From Synaphobranchus kaupii (lineage: Eukaryota; Chordata; Actinopteri; Anguilliformes; Synaphobranchidae), in NCBI GenBank assembly GCA_029718625.1, contig CM056376.1:94469945-94533944 (forward strand): a stretch of 64,000 bases of DNA, given 5' to 3'. A program made the translations under genes and the position numbers. Shown here piece by piece: positions 49,901 to 51,610 of the stretch; position 1 is the stretch's first letter; each line of letters begins with the position of its first letter. The notes beneath the pieces are model-generated. The model had not been told where the DNA came from. It made no database searches and was given only the letters and a program-made list of their open reading frames with translations.

Positions 49901-50411
49901 ACGTCAGTCGCATTAAAATATTTTGTTTTGCTCTGAGCTCTGTGTGCTCCAGTCCTCCTTATCTCGGGTTAGTCCTAGCGAAGTAGTCCGGGTTTGGCAT
50001 TCTCTTTATTCACTGGTCCTTCTGTTGAGCACCTATAGTTCCTTGTTTATATAGCCGGCTTGTAGCGCGTTTGGGATCACCCCCTTTTTATATTGTATTA
50101 CCATTTATGGTTGTCAAACTGTAGGTCTCAATTAGAGGTGGCTATAGGCCAAAAGTAGAGTGAAAATGGACACCTAATTTGCTTAATTTTGATTTGTGTT
50201 TTTTTAGGGTTTTTTTAACTGTCCTGGTGGACAGTTCCTTTGTGTATTGACACAATCTTACCGGAATGTTTTACAGGGGCAGGCCATAAGGAACAGAGAA
50301 ACAAAGAAATGTCTTGAGATTGCTGTGGGAAAAGATACATACTTTCATCTCATCATTCAAGAGTGTAGTGGACAACACTGGAAAATACAGCAAGTGATTA
50401 AGGACTTCTGA
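5357..50411 (+). CDS. galnt8: GALNT8-type polypeptide N-acetylgalactosaminyltransferase, 11 coding exons
   Basis: This is a Golgi type II membrane enzyme family that transfers GalNAc from UDP-GalNAc to Ser/Thr (mucin-type O-glycosylation). Coding exons are 5357-5552, 23262-23505, 32643-32809, 33087-33270, 33447-33644, 33995-34109, 34277-34462, 40930-41079, 41494-41589, 41687-41854 and 50277-50411. They total 1839 nt, 612 residues plus stop; all introns are GT-AG and all phases join. Residues about 7-25 are the signal anchor, then a stem. The GT-A domain has VDDNSSN (196-202), the metal motif D255-A-H257, YGGEN (358-362) and H386. The ricin-type lectin domain runs from about 485 with C490, C580 and a QHW near the end. 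Sequence and length fit vertebrate GALNT8 as I recall it; the paralogue (8a or 8b) is unresolved. Members of the GALNT8/9/17/18 branch show weak or no activity in some assays, so catalysis is inferred from the family. Confidence 0.93.
5588..6450. other. Start of galnt8 intron 1; nothing recognised
   Basis: AT-rich intron sequence with short (ATT)n runs near 5787. No coding signal is seen on either strand. Confidence 0.4.
6451..6700 (+). mobile_element. Tc1-type transposon end (CAGTGCCTTGCGAAAG)
   Basis: After a TATATATATA run, the text CAGTGCCTTGCGAAAGTATT then CACCCCCCTTGG matches the terminal repeat of a common fish/salmonid Tc1 family. Only one end is present, with internal text ending near CACCCCCTTTGCTTTAACG. 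Confidence 0.6.
6906..7694 (+). pseudogene. L2 reverse transcriptase C-terminal fragment
   Basis: 262 codons are open but only from about 6915 do they belong to the [24 protein letters not shown] through to [11 protein letters not shown]. The RT active site is absent, so no function is expected. It is nearly identical in protein to 2096-2845. Confidence 0.88.
6910..8096 (+). mobile_element. L2-clade LINE, 5'-truncated copy
   Basis: It starts within the RT region (TTGTCTGACTGACATCTCTG), runs through the 3' UTR with the same tandem repeats as the copy at 1714-2850, and ends in TAAATAAATGTAATG with five TGTAA units. The two copies are in opposite orientation 4-6 kb apart. Confidence 0.85.
7755..7880. 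repeat. Tandem repeat in L2 3' UTR
   Basis: Three to four copies of a unit containing TTTATAATAGTATTTGGAAT, the reverse complement of the array at 1905-2045. Confidence 0.75.
8250..9370. other. No gene seen in intron 1 segment
   Basis: Open frames of 70-135 codons here have no recognisable domain and overlap on both strands. I see only unclassified intron sequence. Confidence 0.35.
9370..9640. repeat. Unnamed dispersed repeat, copy A
   Basis: Words such as AAAGACGGCACCAC, TTACCTAAAGACGTTG, CCACTATA, GCGCACACAAA, GATAGCTTGAC and AAGGCTTTATAACTCCAG recur in the same order at 16860-17065 and 17700-17745, and partly in reverse at 19120-19165. This is one family scattered through intron 1. Confidence 0.6.
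10090..10471. mobile_element. DNA transposon right-end fragment (GATAGGGCCC terminus)
   Basis: It ends in GCGCCGAGTGTAAGATAGGGCCCC, preceded by the related GCGCCGGGTGTAAGATAGC. This looks like the terminal region of a non-autonomous hAT-like family common in fish. I did not find the matching left end, so the class is tentative. Confidence 0.4.
10614..10800 (+). pseudogene. Penelope-like element GIY-YIG domain remnant
   Basis: The frame reads [35 protein letters not shown] and SRGGDWD. This lines up with the end of the GIY-YIG domain of Penelope-like elements, such as [12 protein letters not shown] and SSRGGD in the element at 47459-49627. The rest is missing and the frame decays after about 10790. 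It is a different subfamily from the intact element. Confidence 0.65.
11030..11747. repeat. CTT-rich microsatellite and 17-bp minisatellite
   Basis: A (CTT/CAT)n tract (11030-11150) grades into about 34 copies of the 17-bp unit ATCTTCTTCTTCTTCTT, with a few 11-, 14- and TTTTC-variant units. The pyrimidine strand is unbroken for about 700 bases. Long open frames across it are an artefact. Confidence 0.95.
11927..12010 (+). repeat. tRNA-derived SINE head
   Basis: GTGGCTTAGTGG (11931-11942) resembles a pol III A box and GTTTGAGCCCAG (from 11977) a B box, about 45 bases apart. The intervening sequence does not fold as a standard tRNA, so it is a SINE head rather than a tRNA gene. Confidence 0.5.
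12150..12201. repeat. Short perfect-looking hairpin
   Basis: CACACCCTCCCCAAACCGGA (12150-12169) and TCTGGTTTGGGGAGGGTGTG (12182-12201) are inverted repeats with one mismatch in 20 and a 12-base loop. No gene is attached to it. Confidence 0.8.
12877..13058 (+). repeat. Direct duplication of about 80 bp
   Basis: A block starting CTCACTAGCTCGCTCGCTAG and ending GTGTTGAATAGCCTAAC occurs at about 12877-12960 and 12974-13058 with one clear substitution (CCGGCAA versus CCAGCAA). It keeps an open frame across both copies, but no known domain is encoded. Confidence 0.85.
13490..14535. repeat. Long imperfect inverted repeat (unnamed family)
   Basis: 13490-13700 (ACGTCG.. AAAAAAGCCAAGTTACTCACG .. CTGTGTTTCTTCATCTT) is the reverse complement of parts of 14275-14535. 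The right arm carries about 60 extra bases. The spacer holds an (ATT)n microsatellite. A third, diverged copy is at 22430-22715 in the right-arm orientation. Confidence 0.75.
13887..13921. repeat. (ATT)n microsatellite
   Basis: Eleven TTA/TAT units in a row, followed by (ATTT)n. Confidence 0.9.
14550..15010 (+). repeat. Unnamed dispersed repeat, copy B
   Basis: From CAATCAAGAACAGAAATAGTC through TTGGCAGGCACATAGAACGG to AGCTACAATGACATCAAAT. It is repeated at 16041-16840, where a 341-bp solo LTR interrupts it, and partly at 15890-16040. Confidence 0.8.
15010..15885 (+). mobile_element. LTR-like segment with internal minisatellite
   Basis: The text CTGTTCCTCATTGTTTCCTCAT, CTGTATTTAACCTGCCCC and, at the right, GAGTCTTGCATTTGGGTCC followed by TGTAACA resembles the body and 3' end of teleost gypsy-type LTRs. 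The left boundary and a target duplication are not clear, so it may be truncated. Confidence 0.4.
15311..15478. repeat. 19-bp minisatellite
   Basis: About nine tandem copies of GCTCCCTCGCTCCTCCAAG, with the first units CGCTCC and later ones CGTTCC. Open frames on the - strand here are repeat artefacts. Confidence 0.95.
16041..16850 (+). repeat. Unnamed dispersed repeat, copy C (contains a solo LTR)
   Basis: The same sequence as 14550-15010, interrupted at 16065-16405. It runs on into AAAGACGGTACCACA (16862), joining this unit to the 9370-9640 type, which shows both are parts of one longer family. Confidence 0.75.
16065..16405. mobile_element. Solo-LTR-like insertion, 341 bp
   Basis: It begins TGTGGCAGATCG and ends CCCTGCCACA, an 8-bp inverted TGTGGCAG/CTGCCACA. 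It is flanked by TAGTC at 16060-16064 and 16406-16410. Copy B (14550-15010) shows the uninterrupted site, AAATAGTCATATCTG, so the insertion is directly proven. The 5-bp duplication and TG..CA ends favour a solo LTR. Confidence 0.75.
16860..17690. repeat. Unnamed dispersed repeat with a tandem duplication
   Basis: 16860-17065 matches 9370-9560. A block with GCCTGTTTGATTGCTAATGTC, TTTGACAGATAAGAACAAAA and CAACAACACCTCAGTGTAGG occurs at 17115-17310 and again at 17480-17680, and a decayed third copy follows the DIRS element at 21931-22085. Confidence 0.75.
17750..19217. other. No gene seen in intron 1 segment
   Basis: AT-rich; parts recur in inverted form at 22140-22270 (for example the words around AGTCATTATAGGGGGATAGATATC). 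No host coding sequence is recognised. Confidence 0.35.
19800..20655 (+). pseudogene. DIRS gag-like ORF remnant
   Basis: Three open pieces follow each other: 19800-20021, 20036-20356 and 20409-20654. They contain [31 protein letters not shown] and [29 protein letters not shown], which fit the ORF1 product of fish DIRS elements. A C14 run at 20167 and stops after 20356 break the frame. Confidence 0.65.
20783..21394 (+). pseudogene. DIRS tyrosine recombinase (C-terminal catalytic part)
   Basis: The open frame begins after TAA at 20780. It contains [19 protein letters not shown] with the first catalytic Arg (codon 20831), [18 protein letters not shown] with the H-x-x-R box, and [19 protein letters not shown] with the nucleophile Tyr. 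The N-terminal part was lost in the deletion that also removed RT, so activity is doubtful although the R-HxxR-Y set is intact. The protein would integrate a circular DNA without a target duplication. Confidence 0.78.
21601..21691. repeat. DIRS internal complementary region
   Basis: TAGGTGGATCTCGAACACGA (21601 on) is the reverse complement of the left terminus (19218-19255). The next part, from GGTTACTGTGG to GAGAGATCCACC, is the reverse complement of the right terminus. Confidence 0.8.
21931..22742. repeat. Diverged copies of the intron 1 repeat family
   Basis: 21931-22085 continues the unit interrupted by the DIRS element. 22430-22715 is a decayed copy of the inverted-repeat arm at 14275-14535 (AGCATTGCTTTGGAATA, TAGTTTTTGCAAGTT, ATGCATGAGTAACTTGGC). 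Confidence 0.65.
22743..23261. other. End of galnt8 intron 1
   Basis: No repeat recognised. It ends with a good polypyrimidine tract and TCCACAG acceptor for exon 2. Confidence 0.5.
23262..23505 (+). CDS. galnt8: galnt8 exon 2 (stem region)
   Basis: The acceptor TCCACAG ends at 23261 and the donor GTAAAA starts at 23506. The single base left from exon 1 restores the frame. It encodes a lysine-rich stem followed by the [20 protein letters not shown] region typical of the family just before the catalytic domain. It ends with two bases of an Arg codon. Confidence 0.9.
23506..24110. other. Start of galnt8 intron 2
   Basis: AT-rich intron DNA with no recognised element up to the left LTR of the retroelement. 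Confidence 0.5.
24111..25711 (-). repeat. 3' LTR (left copy)
   Basis: TGTCAGATTG...TGTCCTACA on the + strand; 1601 bp, long for this class. It differs from the right copy near 24428 (TTAATTAAATTAAT versus TTAATTTAATTAAT). Confidence 0.93.
25712..25721 (-). other. Polypurine tract of the LTR element
   Basis: On the - strand AAAGAGGGAG directly precedes the 3' LTR, the expected plus-strand primer position. Confidence 0.65.
26057..26617 (-). pseudogene. Retroviral-type integrase, truncated
   Basis: 186 residues. The N-terminal zinc-binding part has H-x-x-x-H and C-x-x-C (GHRGEQS, SCLTCC). The catalytic core has D in [10 protein letters not shown] in NSDRGTHF and E in [10 protein letters not shown], the D,D-35-E pattern. 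The frame ends shortly after the Glu, so the C-terminal DNA-binding domain is missing. It would insert the cDNA copy into chromosomes. It resembles integrases of vertebrate retrovirus-like elements. Confidence 0.85.
26877..27095 (-). pseudogene. RNase H C-terminal remnant
   Basis: [20 protein letters not shown] is the end of a retroviral-type RNase H. It follows directly on the protease ORF in another frame, which marks the junction of the deletion that removed RT. The tether toward integrase follows. Confidence 0.7.
27092..27709 (-). CDS. Retroelement aspartic protease region
   Basis: 205 residues starting [19 protein letters not shown]. The D-T-G catalytic triad is near the N-terminus, followed by a flap-like region and [15 protein letters not shown], as in retropepsins. 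The Met at 27709 is probably inside a gag-pol reading frame rather than a true start. The frame runs into the deletion junction at about 27092. Confidence 0.8.
   Translation of the reverse strand: MLQIDQTFKVEALLDTGAEISLMTHTLFEAMQRTRERTGHTLQLKESELNFRAYGSNQPQKLKGVIELPLTFEGLSIIHPLYVASHDQPILLIGMDLLSRLKPIMDCDKDILWGHKPEADHYVHGPTKAICACTLGWVFPDSHEAGSNPDALITASPMPPDDRNCPTLQEAQYVFGPETVAPISTDMLVAQRPQPQSLTTDAPKQ
27851..30073 (-). CDS. Retroelement Gag-like structural protein, 740 residues
   Basis: The ORF is intact. In order it has a short Pro/Ser/Thr N-terminus, a long helical, Gln/Glu/Arg-rich coiled-coil region (about 100-275), a Pro-rich region (about 280-445), a capsid-like helical region (about 450-610, [33 protein letters not shown]) and a basic tail with [12 protein letters not shown] repeats. 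I see no CCHC zinc knuckle. It is first in the element after the leader and would assemble particles and bind RNA. The family is unassigned beyond retrovirus-like. Confidence 0.82.
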   Translation of the reverse strand: MASPLTPDNPFFSTTPSPDGDVPPALTPHSPGSQTSQTTMDHSEYLNWCSEHLLREFISRDSGLHQEAMQWSCADLEELFQTQRRLLQALNQPHREDREPSALAGIAVTMAYSCQIVLNREQNTEHKTRQNQGTYQIQLMELEQRLQTLCQQRDDNLQETQRLQGVLEQQRRDWDQEKREWGDAHHDVRHARDALEAQTKELQATAEAKKEMENLLHWHTRTLESTRREADMARATAHTLRTRVQAQEEELKRLDRRTGELTESPQRSVMADSPPRSPWHEEGNWTAQDRSTRGQHTTRPPLMIPVVKTSPHRPPRTVTWTPSPPRSDPYRAWDKAPPALRHRPSHPSAHQSTHSPPQRPSTLPTGDSALPQVRVSPRHYAAANNHPAPPQVQRLTPSPMTQSTRWAIPHTDPQGPQEPPPPSPWLLNYHQPTPHPHNSEAATMKNTVYKAARTITPFDPQQGHGDIEAYLMEVRQQVNYLGLLNEDSKITLITQSLAKGPKDWAFHYISEHHPTFDQFCHELCRKYQAPTSAFAKIKALMEKKQGRQESPRDFFDGLNQAYTRNLPPQDYNPNLLREAFLDNLHDDIKGLVMAMATKTTSMPEIVSHAQQIWLGMGKKKQEQRKTTEVLAINSAQQGLNLEGTSPHRPMPTHPPHNPRSPQHPKRDRFHHPNQGRGPPRSPRSPRPPRSPRPPRSPRRDQWDTISDQLRRILDIMSSQEDTRNSRTLDPAPHHRQPPPH
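30074..30964 (-). other. 5' leader of the LTR element
   Basis: About 0.9 kb between the primer site and gag with no ORF that continues into gag. It is expected to hold packaging signals, not identifiable by eye. Confidence 0.55.
30965..30982 (-). other. Primer binding site, tRNA-Gln
   Basis: The + strand reads ATCTCGGTGGAACCTCCA, which is the 3' end of vertebrate tRNA-Gln including CCA. It lies three bases from the 5' LTR, so on the - strand it is a PBS of 18 matching bases. Confidence 0.85.
30986..32586 (-). repeat. 5' LTR (right copy)
   Basis: 1601 bp, the same length as and almost identical to 24111-25711. It ends 56 bases before galnt8 exon 3. Confidence 0.93.
32643..32809 (+). CDS. galnt8: galnt8 exon 3 (start of GT-A fold)
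   Basis: The acceptor TTCCCAG ends at 32642, only 56 bases after the right LTR of the intron 2 retroelement. It encodes [17 protein letters not shown], the conserved entry to the catalytic domain, and ends in VDDNSSN. The donor is GTAATA. Confidence 0.92.
33087..33270 (+). CDS. galnt8: galnt8 exon 4 (metal-binding DxH)
   Basis: The acceptor CTGCAG ends at 33086 and the donor GTAGGT starts at 33271. It encodes the nucleotide-binding half of the GT-A domain, including [10 protein letters not shown] and the D255-A-H257 metal motif in LDAHIEV. Confidence 0.93.
33447..33644 (+). CDS. galnt8: galnt8 exon 5 (catalytic domain)
   Basis: The acceptor CCGTAG ends at 33446 and the donor GTAAGT starts at 33645. 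It encodes [17 protein letters not shown] through the [10 protein letters not shown] segment, strongly GALNT8-like. Confidence 0.93.
33995..34109 (+). CDS. galnt8: galnt8 exon 6 (Gal/GalNAc-T motif)
   Basis: The acceptor TTTCTAG ends at 33994 and the donor GTAAGT starts at 34110. It encodes SPSIMGIL and the [17 protein letters not shown] motif. Tyr replaces the Trp usual in other GALNTs, as in the GALNT8/9/18 branch. Confidence 0.93.
34277..34462 (+). CDS. galnt8: galnt8 exon 7 (end of catalytic domain)
   Basis: The acceptor CCCCAG ends at 34276 and the donor GTGTGC starts at 34463. It encodes [21 protein letters not shown], with the third metal-ligand His (H386), then the [15 protein letters not shown] linker. 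The donor lies 30 bases from a fold-back element. Confidence 0.92.
34461..34492. repeat. Exon 7 splice-donor segment, duplicated at 35741-35772
   Basis: AGGTGTGCCCCTGATATCAT and the following 12 bases, covering the exon 7/intron 7 junction, recur at 35741-35772 with one mismatch (GATGTT versus GATATT). The second copy lies inside the fold-back region. Confidence 0.9.
35303..35505. mobile_element. 203-bp Tc1/mariner-type MITE
   Basis: The left end is CAGTGCCCTCCACTATTATT and the right end its complement, ending AGTGGAGGGCACTA. The inverted repeats are about 40 bp (GGCACCCCTGGTAAAGATGAG), with TA at 35301-35302 and 35506-35507. It has no ORF of its own and is nested in the fold-back element. 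Confidence 0.85.
35971..36088. repeat. Long palindrome at the fold-back centre
   Basis: Arms of about 49-50 bases, from TCTCCGGACTAATTTTCCTA to AAGTCAGGGGA and its complement, are separated by about 18 bases. At least one mismatch is visible. Similarity continues outward for more than 100 bases per side. Confidence 0.88.
36886..38404 (+). mobile_element. Tc1 transposon, damaged, in intron 7
   Basis: CAGTCAAGCCGGAAAGTCTC at the left and its complement at the right (GAGACTTTCCGGCTTGACTG), with inverted repeats continuing to TTTTATTACGTTACAGAC. TA flanks both ends. Length is 1519 bp. The transposase is broken by a frameshift and an internal deletion. Confidence 0.9.
37264..38185 (+). pseudogene. 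Tc1 transposase, frameshifted and deleted
   Basis: 37264-37629 encodes the paired-type DNA-binding domain ([33 protein letters not shown]). The frame is lost near 37603, apparently by a 2-base loss, and resumes in the second frame ([12 protein letters not shown]) to 38185. [23 protein letters not shown] and [14 protein letters not shown] retain the DDE residues. About 30 residues usual between SAAG and the second Asp are missing. It is not functional. Confidence 0.88.
38407..39159. other. No gene seen in intron 7 segment
   Basis: AT-rich intron sequence without a recognised element. Confidence 0.4.
39160..39295 (-). repeat. tRNA-derived SINE or tRNA pseudogene
   Basis: On the - strand TGGTGCAGCGG (39270-39280) is A-box-like and GGGTTCAATCCCCGG (39213-39227) is B-box-like, with a GCGGTGGTGCAGCGG start typical of fish SINEs. 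The distance and poor arm pairing argue against a functional tRNA. Confidence 0.5.
39310..40929. other. Rest of intron 7; nothing firm
   Basis: AT-rich. ATCACATATTTGTGATGGTACGC is present twice near 40000 and 40040. It ends with a CT-rich tract and TCAG acceptor. Confidence 0.4.
40930..41079 (+). CDS. galnt8: galnt8 exon 8 (linker to lectin domain)
   Basis: The acceptor CCCCTCAG ends at 40929 and the donor GTGTGT starts at 41080. It encodes [20 protein letters not shown] and [10 protein letters not shown], diagnostic of the C-terminal part of the GALNT catalytic region. Length is 50 codons, phase 0 at both ends. Confidence 0.92.
41494..41589 (+). CDS. galnt8: galnt8 exon 9 (lectin alpha repeat)
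   Basis: The acceptor AAACAG ends at 41493 and the donor GTATGT starts at 41590. It encodes [19 protein letters not shown], the first ricin-type repeat with its Cys pair. Length is 32 codons, phase 0. Confidence 0.9.
41687..41854 (+). CDS. galnt8: galnt8 exon 10 (lectin domain)
   Basis: The acceptor TATACAG ends at 41686 and the donor GTGAAG starts at 41855. It encodes [21 protein letters not shown] and MYWDFKQ, the middle of the ricin-type domain. Length is 56 codons, phase 0. The next intron is 8.4 kb and full of repeats. Confidence 0.9.
42572..43321 (-). pseudogene. L2 RT C-terminal part
   Basis: [15 protein letters not shown] to [20 protein letters not shown]. It is in the same frame as the upstream RT ORF and separated from it by a TAA at 43439-43441. 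The YADD box lies in that gap (about 43405-43416, [11 protein letters not shown]). Confidence 0.88.
43439..44185 (-). pseudogene. L2 reverse transcriptase core
   Basis: 248 residues with [56 protein letters not shown] and [15 protein letters not shown], the fingers and palm of a LINE RT. It would be F-D in the palm A box of active copies but reads F-N here (AAFNMV), which would remove a catalytic Asp. It stops at 43439. Confidence 0.9.
44182..44595 (-). pseudogene. L2 linker between endonuclease and RT
   Basis: [20 protein letters not shown] and [20 protein letters not shown] match the linker in the copy at 58612. It is frameshifted relative to both neighbours, overlapping each by a few to about 100 bases. 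Confidence 0.8.
44481..45338 (-). pseudogene. L2 APE-type endonuclease
   Basis: [69 protein letters not shown] and [14 protein letters not shown] are the usual blocks of an L2/CR1 endonuclease with the ETW and GDFN motifs. The enzyme nicks the target for target-primed reverse transcription. Confidence 0.85.
45891..46329. mobile_element. hAT-type MITE, 439 bp
   Basis: It begins CAGGGGTCCCCAATCTTATCC and ends GGATAG-like text to GAGGACCCCTG, with subterminal inverted repeats (CAGGCTTTTGTTCCAACCAAGC, TGATTCTACTAATCAA). The 8-bp duplication TTGTAGAG is perfect (45883-45890, 46330-46337). No transposase. Confidence 0.9.
46381..47243 (-). repeat. Left inverted terminal repeat of the Penelope element
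   Basis: 863 bases, nearly the exact reverse complement of 49147-50006. It includes an antisense copy of the GIY-YIG coding region (open frame 47021-47224 on the + strand is only its shadow) and of the 3' UTR. The inverted arrangement is one of the two forms known for Penelope terminal repeats. Confidence 0.93.
46478..46516 (-). ncRNA. Hammerhead ribozyme-like motif, left copy
   Basis: Reverse complement of the motif at 49871-49909: stem I GACU/AGUC, CUGAAGA core, a GACGUC/GACGUC stem II with GUU loop, GAAAC and a GUC cleavage triplet. It is convergent in orientation with the right copy. Confidence 0.7.
47330..47456 (+). pseudogene. N-terminal part of the Penelope ORF, out of frame
   Basis: The frame reads [18 protein letters not shown] then [18 protein letters not shown] and TAA at 47454. 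This matches the usual N-terminal block (LSKGLSF.PT) of Penelope RTs. It is one frame away from the main ORF. The break is at the T-run 47444-47449, suggesting loss of one T. The inserted element is therefore probably not autonomous. Confidence 0.7.
47459..49627 (+). CDS. Penelope-like reverse transcriptase with GIY-YIG endonuclease
   Basis: 722 codons from a non-ATG GTG to TAA, so the true N-terminus lies upstream beyond a frameshift. RT blocks: [29 protein letters not shown] (Asp near residue 251), [30 protein letters not shown] (Y352-I-D-D355) and [11 protein letters not shown]-x-x-C pair (CGHCVHC) and then the GIY-YIG endonuclease ([20 protein letters not shown], about 617-635, EH...). 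The enzyme nicks DNA and primes reverse transcription there. Close to one contiguous ORF; the subfamily (Poseidon, Neptune or other) is not decided. Confidence 0.93.
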   Translation: MDSFKLFRQLHLKHFFCAQTDVSTVPSNTDIGSKMREYTSFKGKSVFLPSSNPNPTITTFCRLVENDLSVLANKHIRYRNNLNVEERKALKDLQLNSNLVIRSADKGGAVVVLAFEQYDKSIKKQLLNEQFYSPLCANPTERIKCEIDSAIENALSTGWITKNERDFLTIKYPICPILYGLPKIHKSVSDPPLRPKVSGNGSLTEPLSQYVDFFIKKLVPTLPSYIGDTSDLLRVIEGVHVNSATILASLDVQSLYTNIPHKGGLEALSYYLSTRPEDLLPPSSFLITLTEMALTMNYFQYNGCYYLQTQGTAMGAAFAPNYANLFMGHWEEKFIHNSINPFLTKISLWRRYIDDILLVWDGTVLEFEDFLRYVNSRDRHLSFTEEHDVRSINFLDLTIFKGDDGKLESTIFRKPLSRNTLLRADSNHPRPLIRNIPIGQFLRLRRNCSTDAEFESNICQMRSRFLQRGYSIVDVTAAIDRARHTDRKSLLCKKPKRATLPRICFSTEFSPVAGRVKNIVRKHWPILQSDSLLNEFTSEPPRVCFRRPHNLKDKVVHSMVSSPQTKPSWLPTPPRGFYRCGHCVHCSNSNDIKVFCHPRSGKEFKITTFINCNTTHVIYMLKCICSKIYIGQTKRALKLRIAEHKTAIRSKNMDYAIARHYAEANHGSVSSLKFWGIERVTSSSRGGDIIKQLLRREAYWIHTLNSVEPNGLNESLNLSCYL
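49147..50006 (+). repeat. Right inverted terminal repeat of the Penelope element
   Basis: It contains the C-terminal coding part (to 49627) and 3' UTR, complementary to the left repeat. A further 83 bases to 50089 are present only on the right. Confidence 0.92.
49871..49909 (+). ncRNA. Hammerhead ribozyme-like motif, right copy
   Basis: GACT (stem I) is followed by CTGAAGA (49875-49881), a spare A, GACGTC-GTT-GACGTC (stem II), GAAA (49898-49901), C-GTC with cleavage expected after 49905, then AGTC pairing back to GACT. Farther out ATTTT and AAAAT can extend stem I. Stem III is only the A-U and C-G pairs with no loop, so cleavage would need two copies pairing through ACGT, as reported for Penelope hammerheads. 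Confidence 0.72.
50277..50411 (+). CDS. galnt8: galnt8 exon 11 (last lectin repeat, stop)
   Basis: The acceptor TTTTACAG ends at 50276, phase 0. It encodes [14 protein letters not shown] and the C-terminal [13 protein letters not shown], then TGA at 50409. It matches the last lectin repeat of GALNT8, with KCLE and a Q-x-W. It was too short to be found as a free-standing ORF. Confidence 0.9.
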   Translation, partial: GQAIRNRETKKCLEIAVGKDTYFHLIIQECSGQHWKIQQVIKDF

Positions 50412-51610
50412 AGAAGCATACAATTAGAACGACTGGTCAGGGGTCAATGACATGACATGCATATTTTTGTGTCCGAGTGCATTATTTCCTTTTAAAATAA
50501 TTTAATCAATTCATGACATGTATCACTTTATTCTATAAAACCTATTTAGTTTGAATACATTTTCAGTACATTCAAATAATATATATTCTTTTATGTTATG
50601 GCATCTCAAACCCCCAAAATGTCAGGCGGCGCAACCGTCCGTGCAAATGAACAGACTAAGAAAACTGTTAAAAATGGTATTTTAATGATAATAAATTCTA
50701 AATAAAATACTATGGCATGATTTTATGGATGAAACCTTTCAGATAAACCAGATTTTACAAATACCAATAGTTAATAAGCTGTTGAGATAATTCAAAAACG
50801 TTTGTCCAGCAATTTGTATGTTCTTAAATGTCAGGGTGGCACAACCGTAAACATGGTACTTTTATTATAAAGTGAAGAGGTAATAACAGTAAACAGGATA
50901 TTGCATCATCAAGAGGACCCCAAGTGACCTTTATGGCTGAGTGAAAAAGTTTGTAGATCTCTCTCAAATATTGATAAAAATAGCTACTTTCAACTGGTAC
51001 ACTTGGCTGGTACACTTTCCATGTCAGGCGGTACAACCATTGTAAAACTAGGAAAATGTTATTTTATCATAAAACTCTTTATTTAAAAATTATATGTATG
51101 AATTTGATAGCAATGGCAAAAGCTAATACAGACGTCCAAGTAGAAGCCCGTTTAATTTGAAATTAGTTGCAAAAGTCAGGTGGCGCAACCAGTAAGTCAG
51201 GTGGTGCAACCGCAAGGAATGTCACTATATGAAATAAATGATGTTATGTAAAGCTCTAAGATTATCTATTAGATTTCCAAAATGTTTATTAGTTTTAAGT
51301 TAAAGATGTTATACACTTTCAAACCTTTTTCATGATTTATAATTCTAGATTTAGAGTTTCTGAACTCTTGAGTTTGCATGTTATTGAACTTTGAACTGTA
51401 TAATGTGATGTATATTTATGCACTGTCCTGTGTGGTATGACATGATAAGGTTTAGAACAGGCCTTCCCTACAGAAAGACAGTAGACAATATAAGTTTGAA
51501 CACAAACTTCAAGTTGGCTTGAAAAAGCAAAGGACAGAGTAATAGAAATTAGGCATTACACAACAAACAATAGACATTGTTAGCAATGGCATGTATTAGT
51601 ATGAGTATGT
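50412..51610. other. galnt8 3' flank with a scattered 17-bp motif
   Basis: AT-rich, no ORF. Five of the seven copies of GTCAGGYGGYRCAACC lie here (50621, 50830, 51023, 51175, 51196); two more are at 52544 and 52567. The spacing is irregular. Confidence 0.6.
50690..50706 (+). promoter_or_regulatory. Candidate galnt8 polyadenylation signals
   Basis: AATAAA occurs at 50690 and again at 50701, about 280-290 bases after the stop codon. They are the nearest canonical hexamers downstream of exon 11. Confidence 0.4.

Larger units (their letters stand above)
46381..50089 (+). mobile_element. Penelope-like retroelement, full-length insertion
   Basis: It is flanked by a perfect 14-bp duplication, ATATTGTATTACCA (46367-46380 and 50090-50103). 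It has an inverted copy of its own 3' portion at the left (46381-47243 is complementary to 49147-50006), one long RT/GIY-YIG ORF, and an 83-base tail beyond the repeat on the right. Each inverted repeat holds a hammerhead-like motif. It lies in sense orientation in intron 10, 187 bases before exon 11. Confidence 0.93.
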
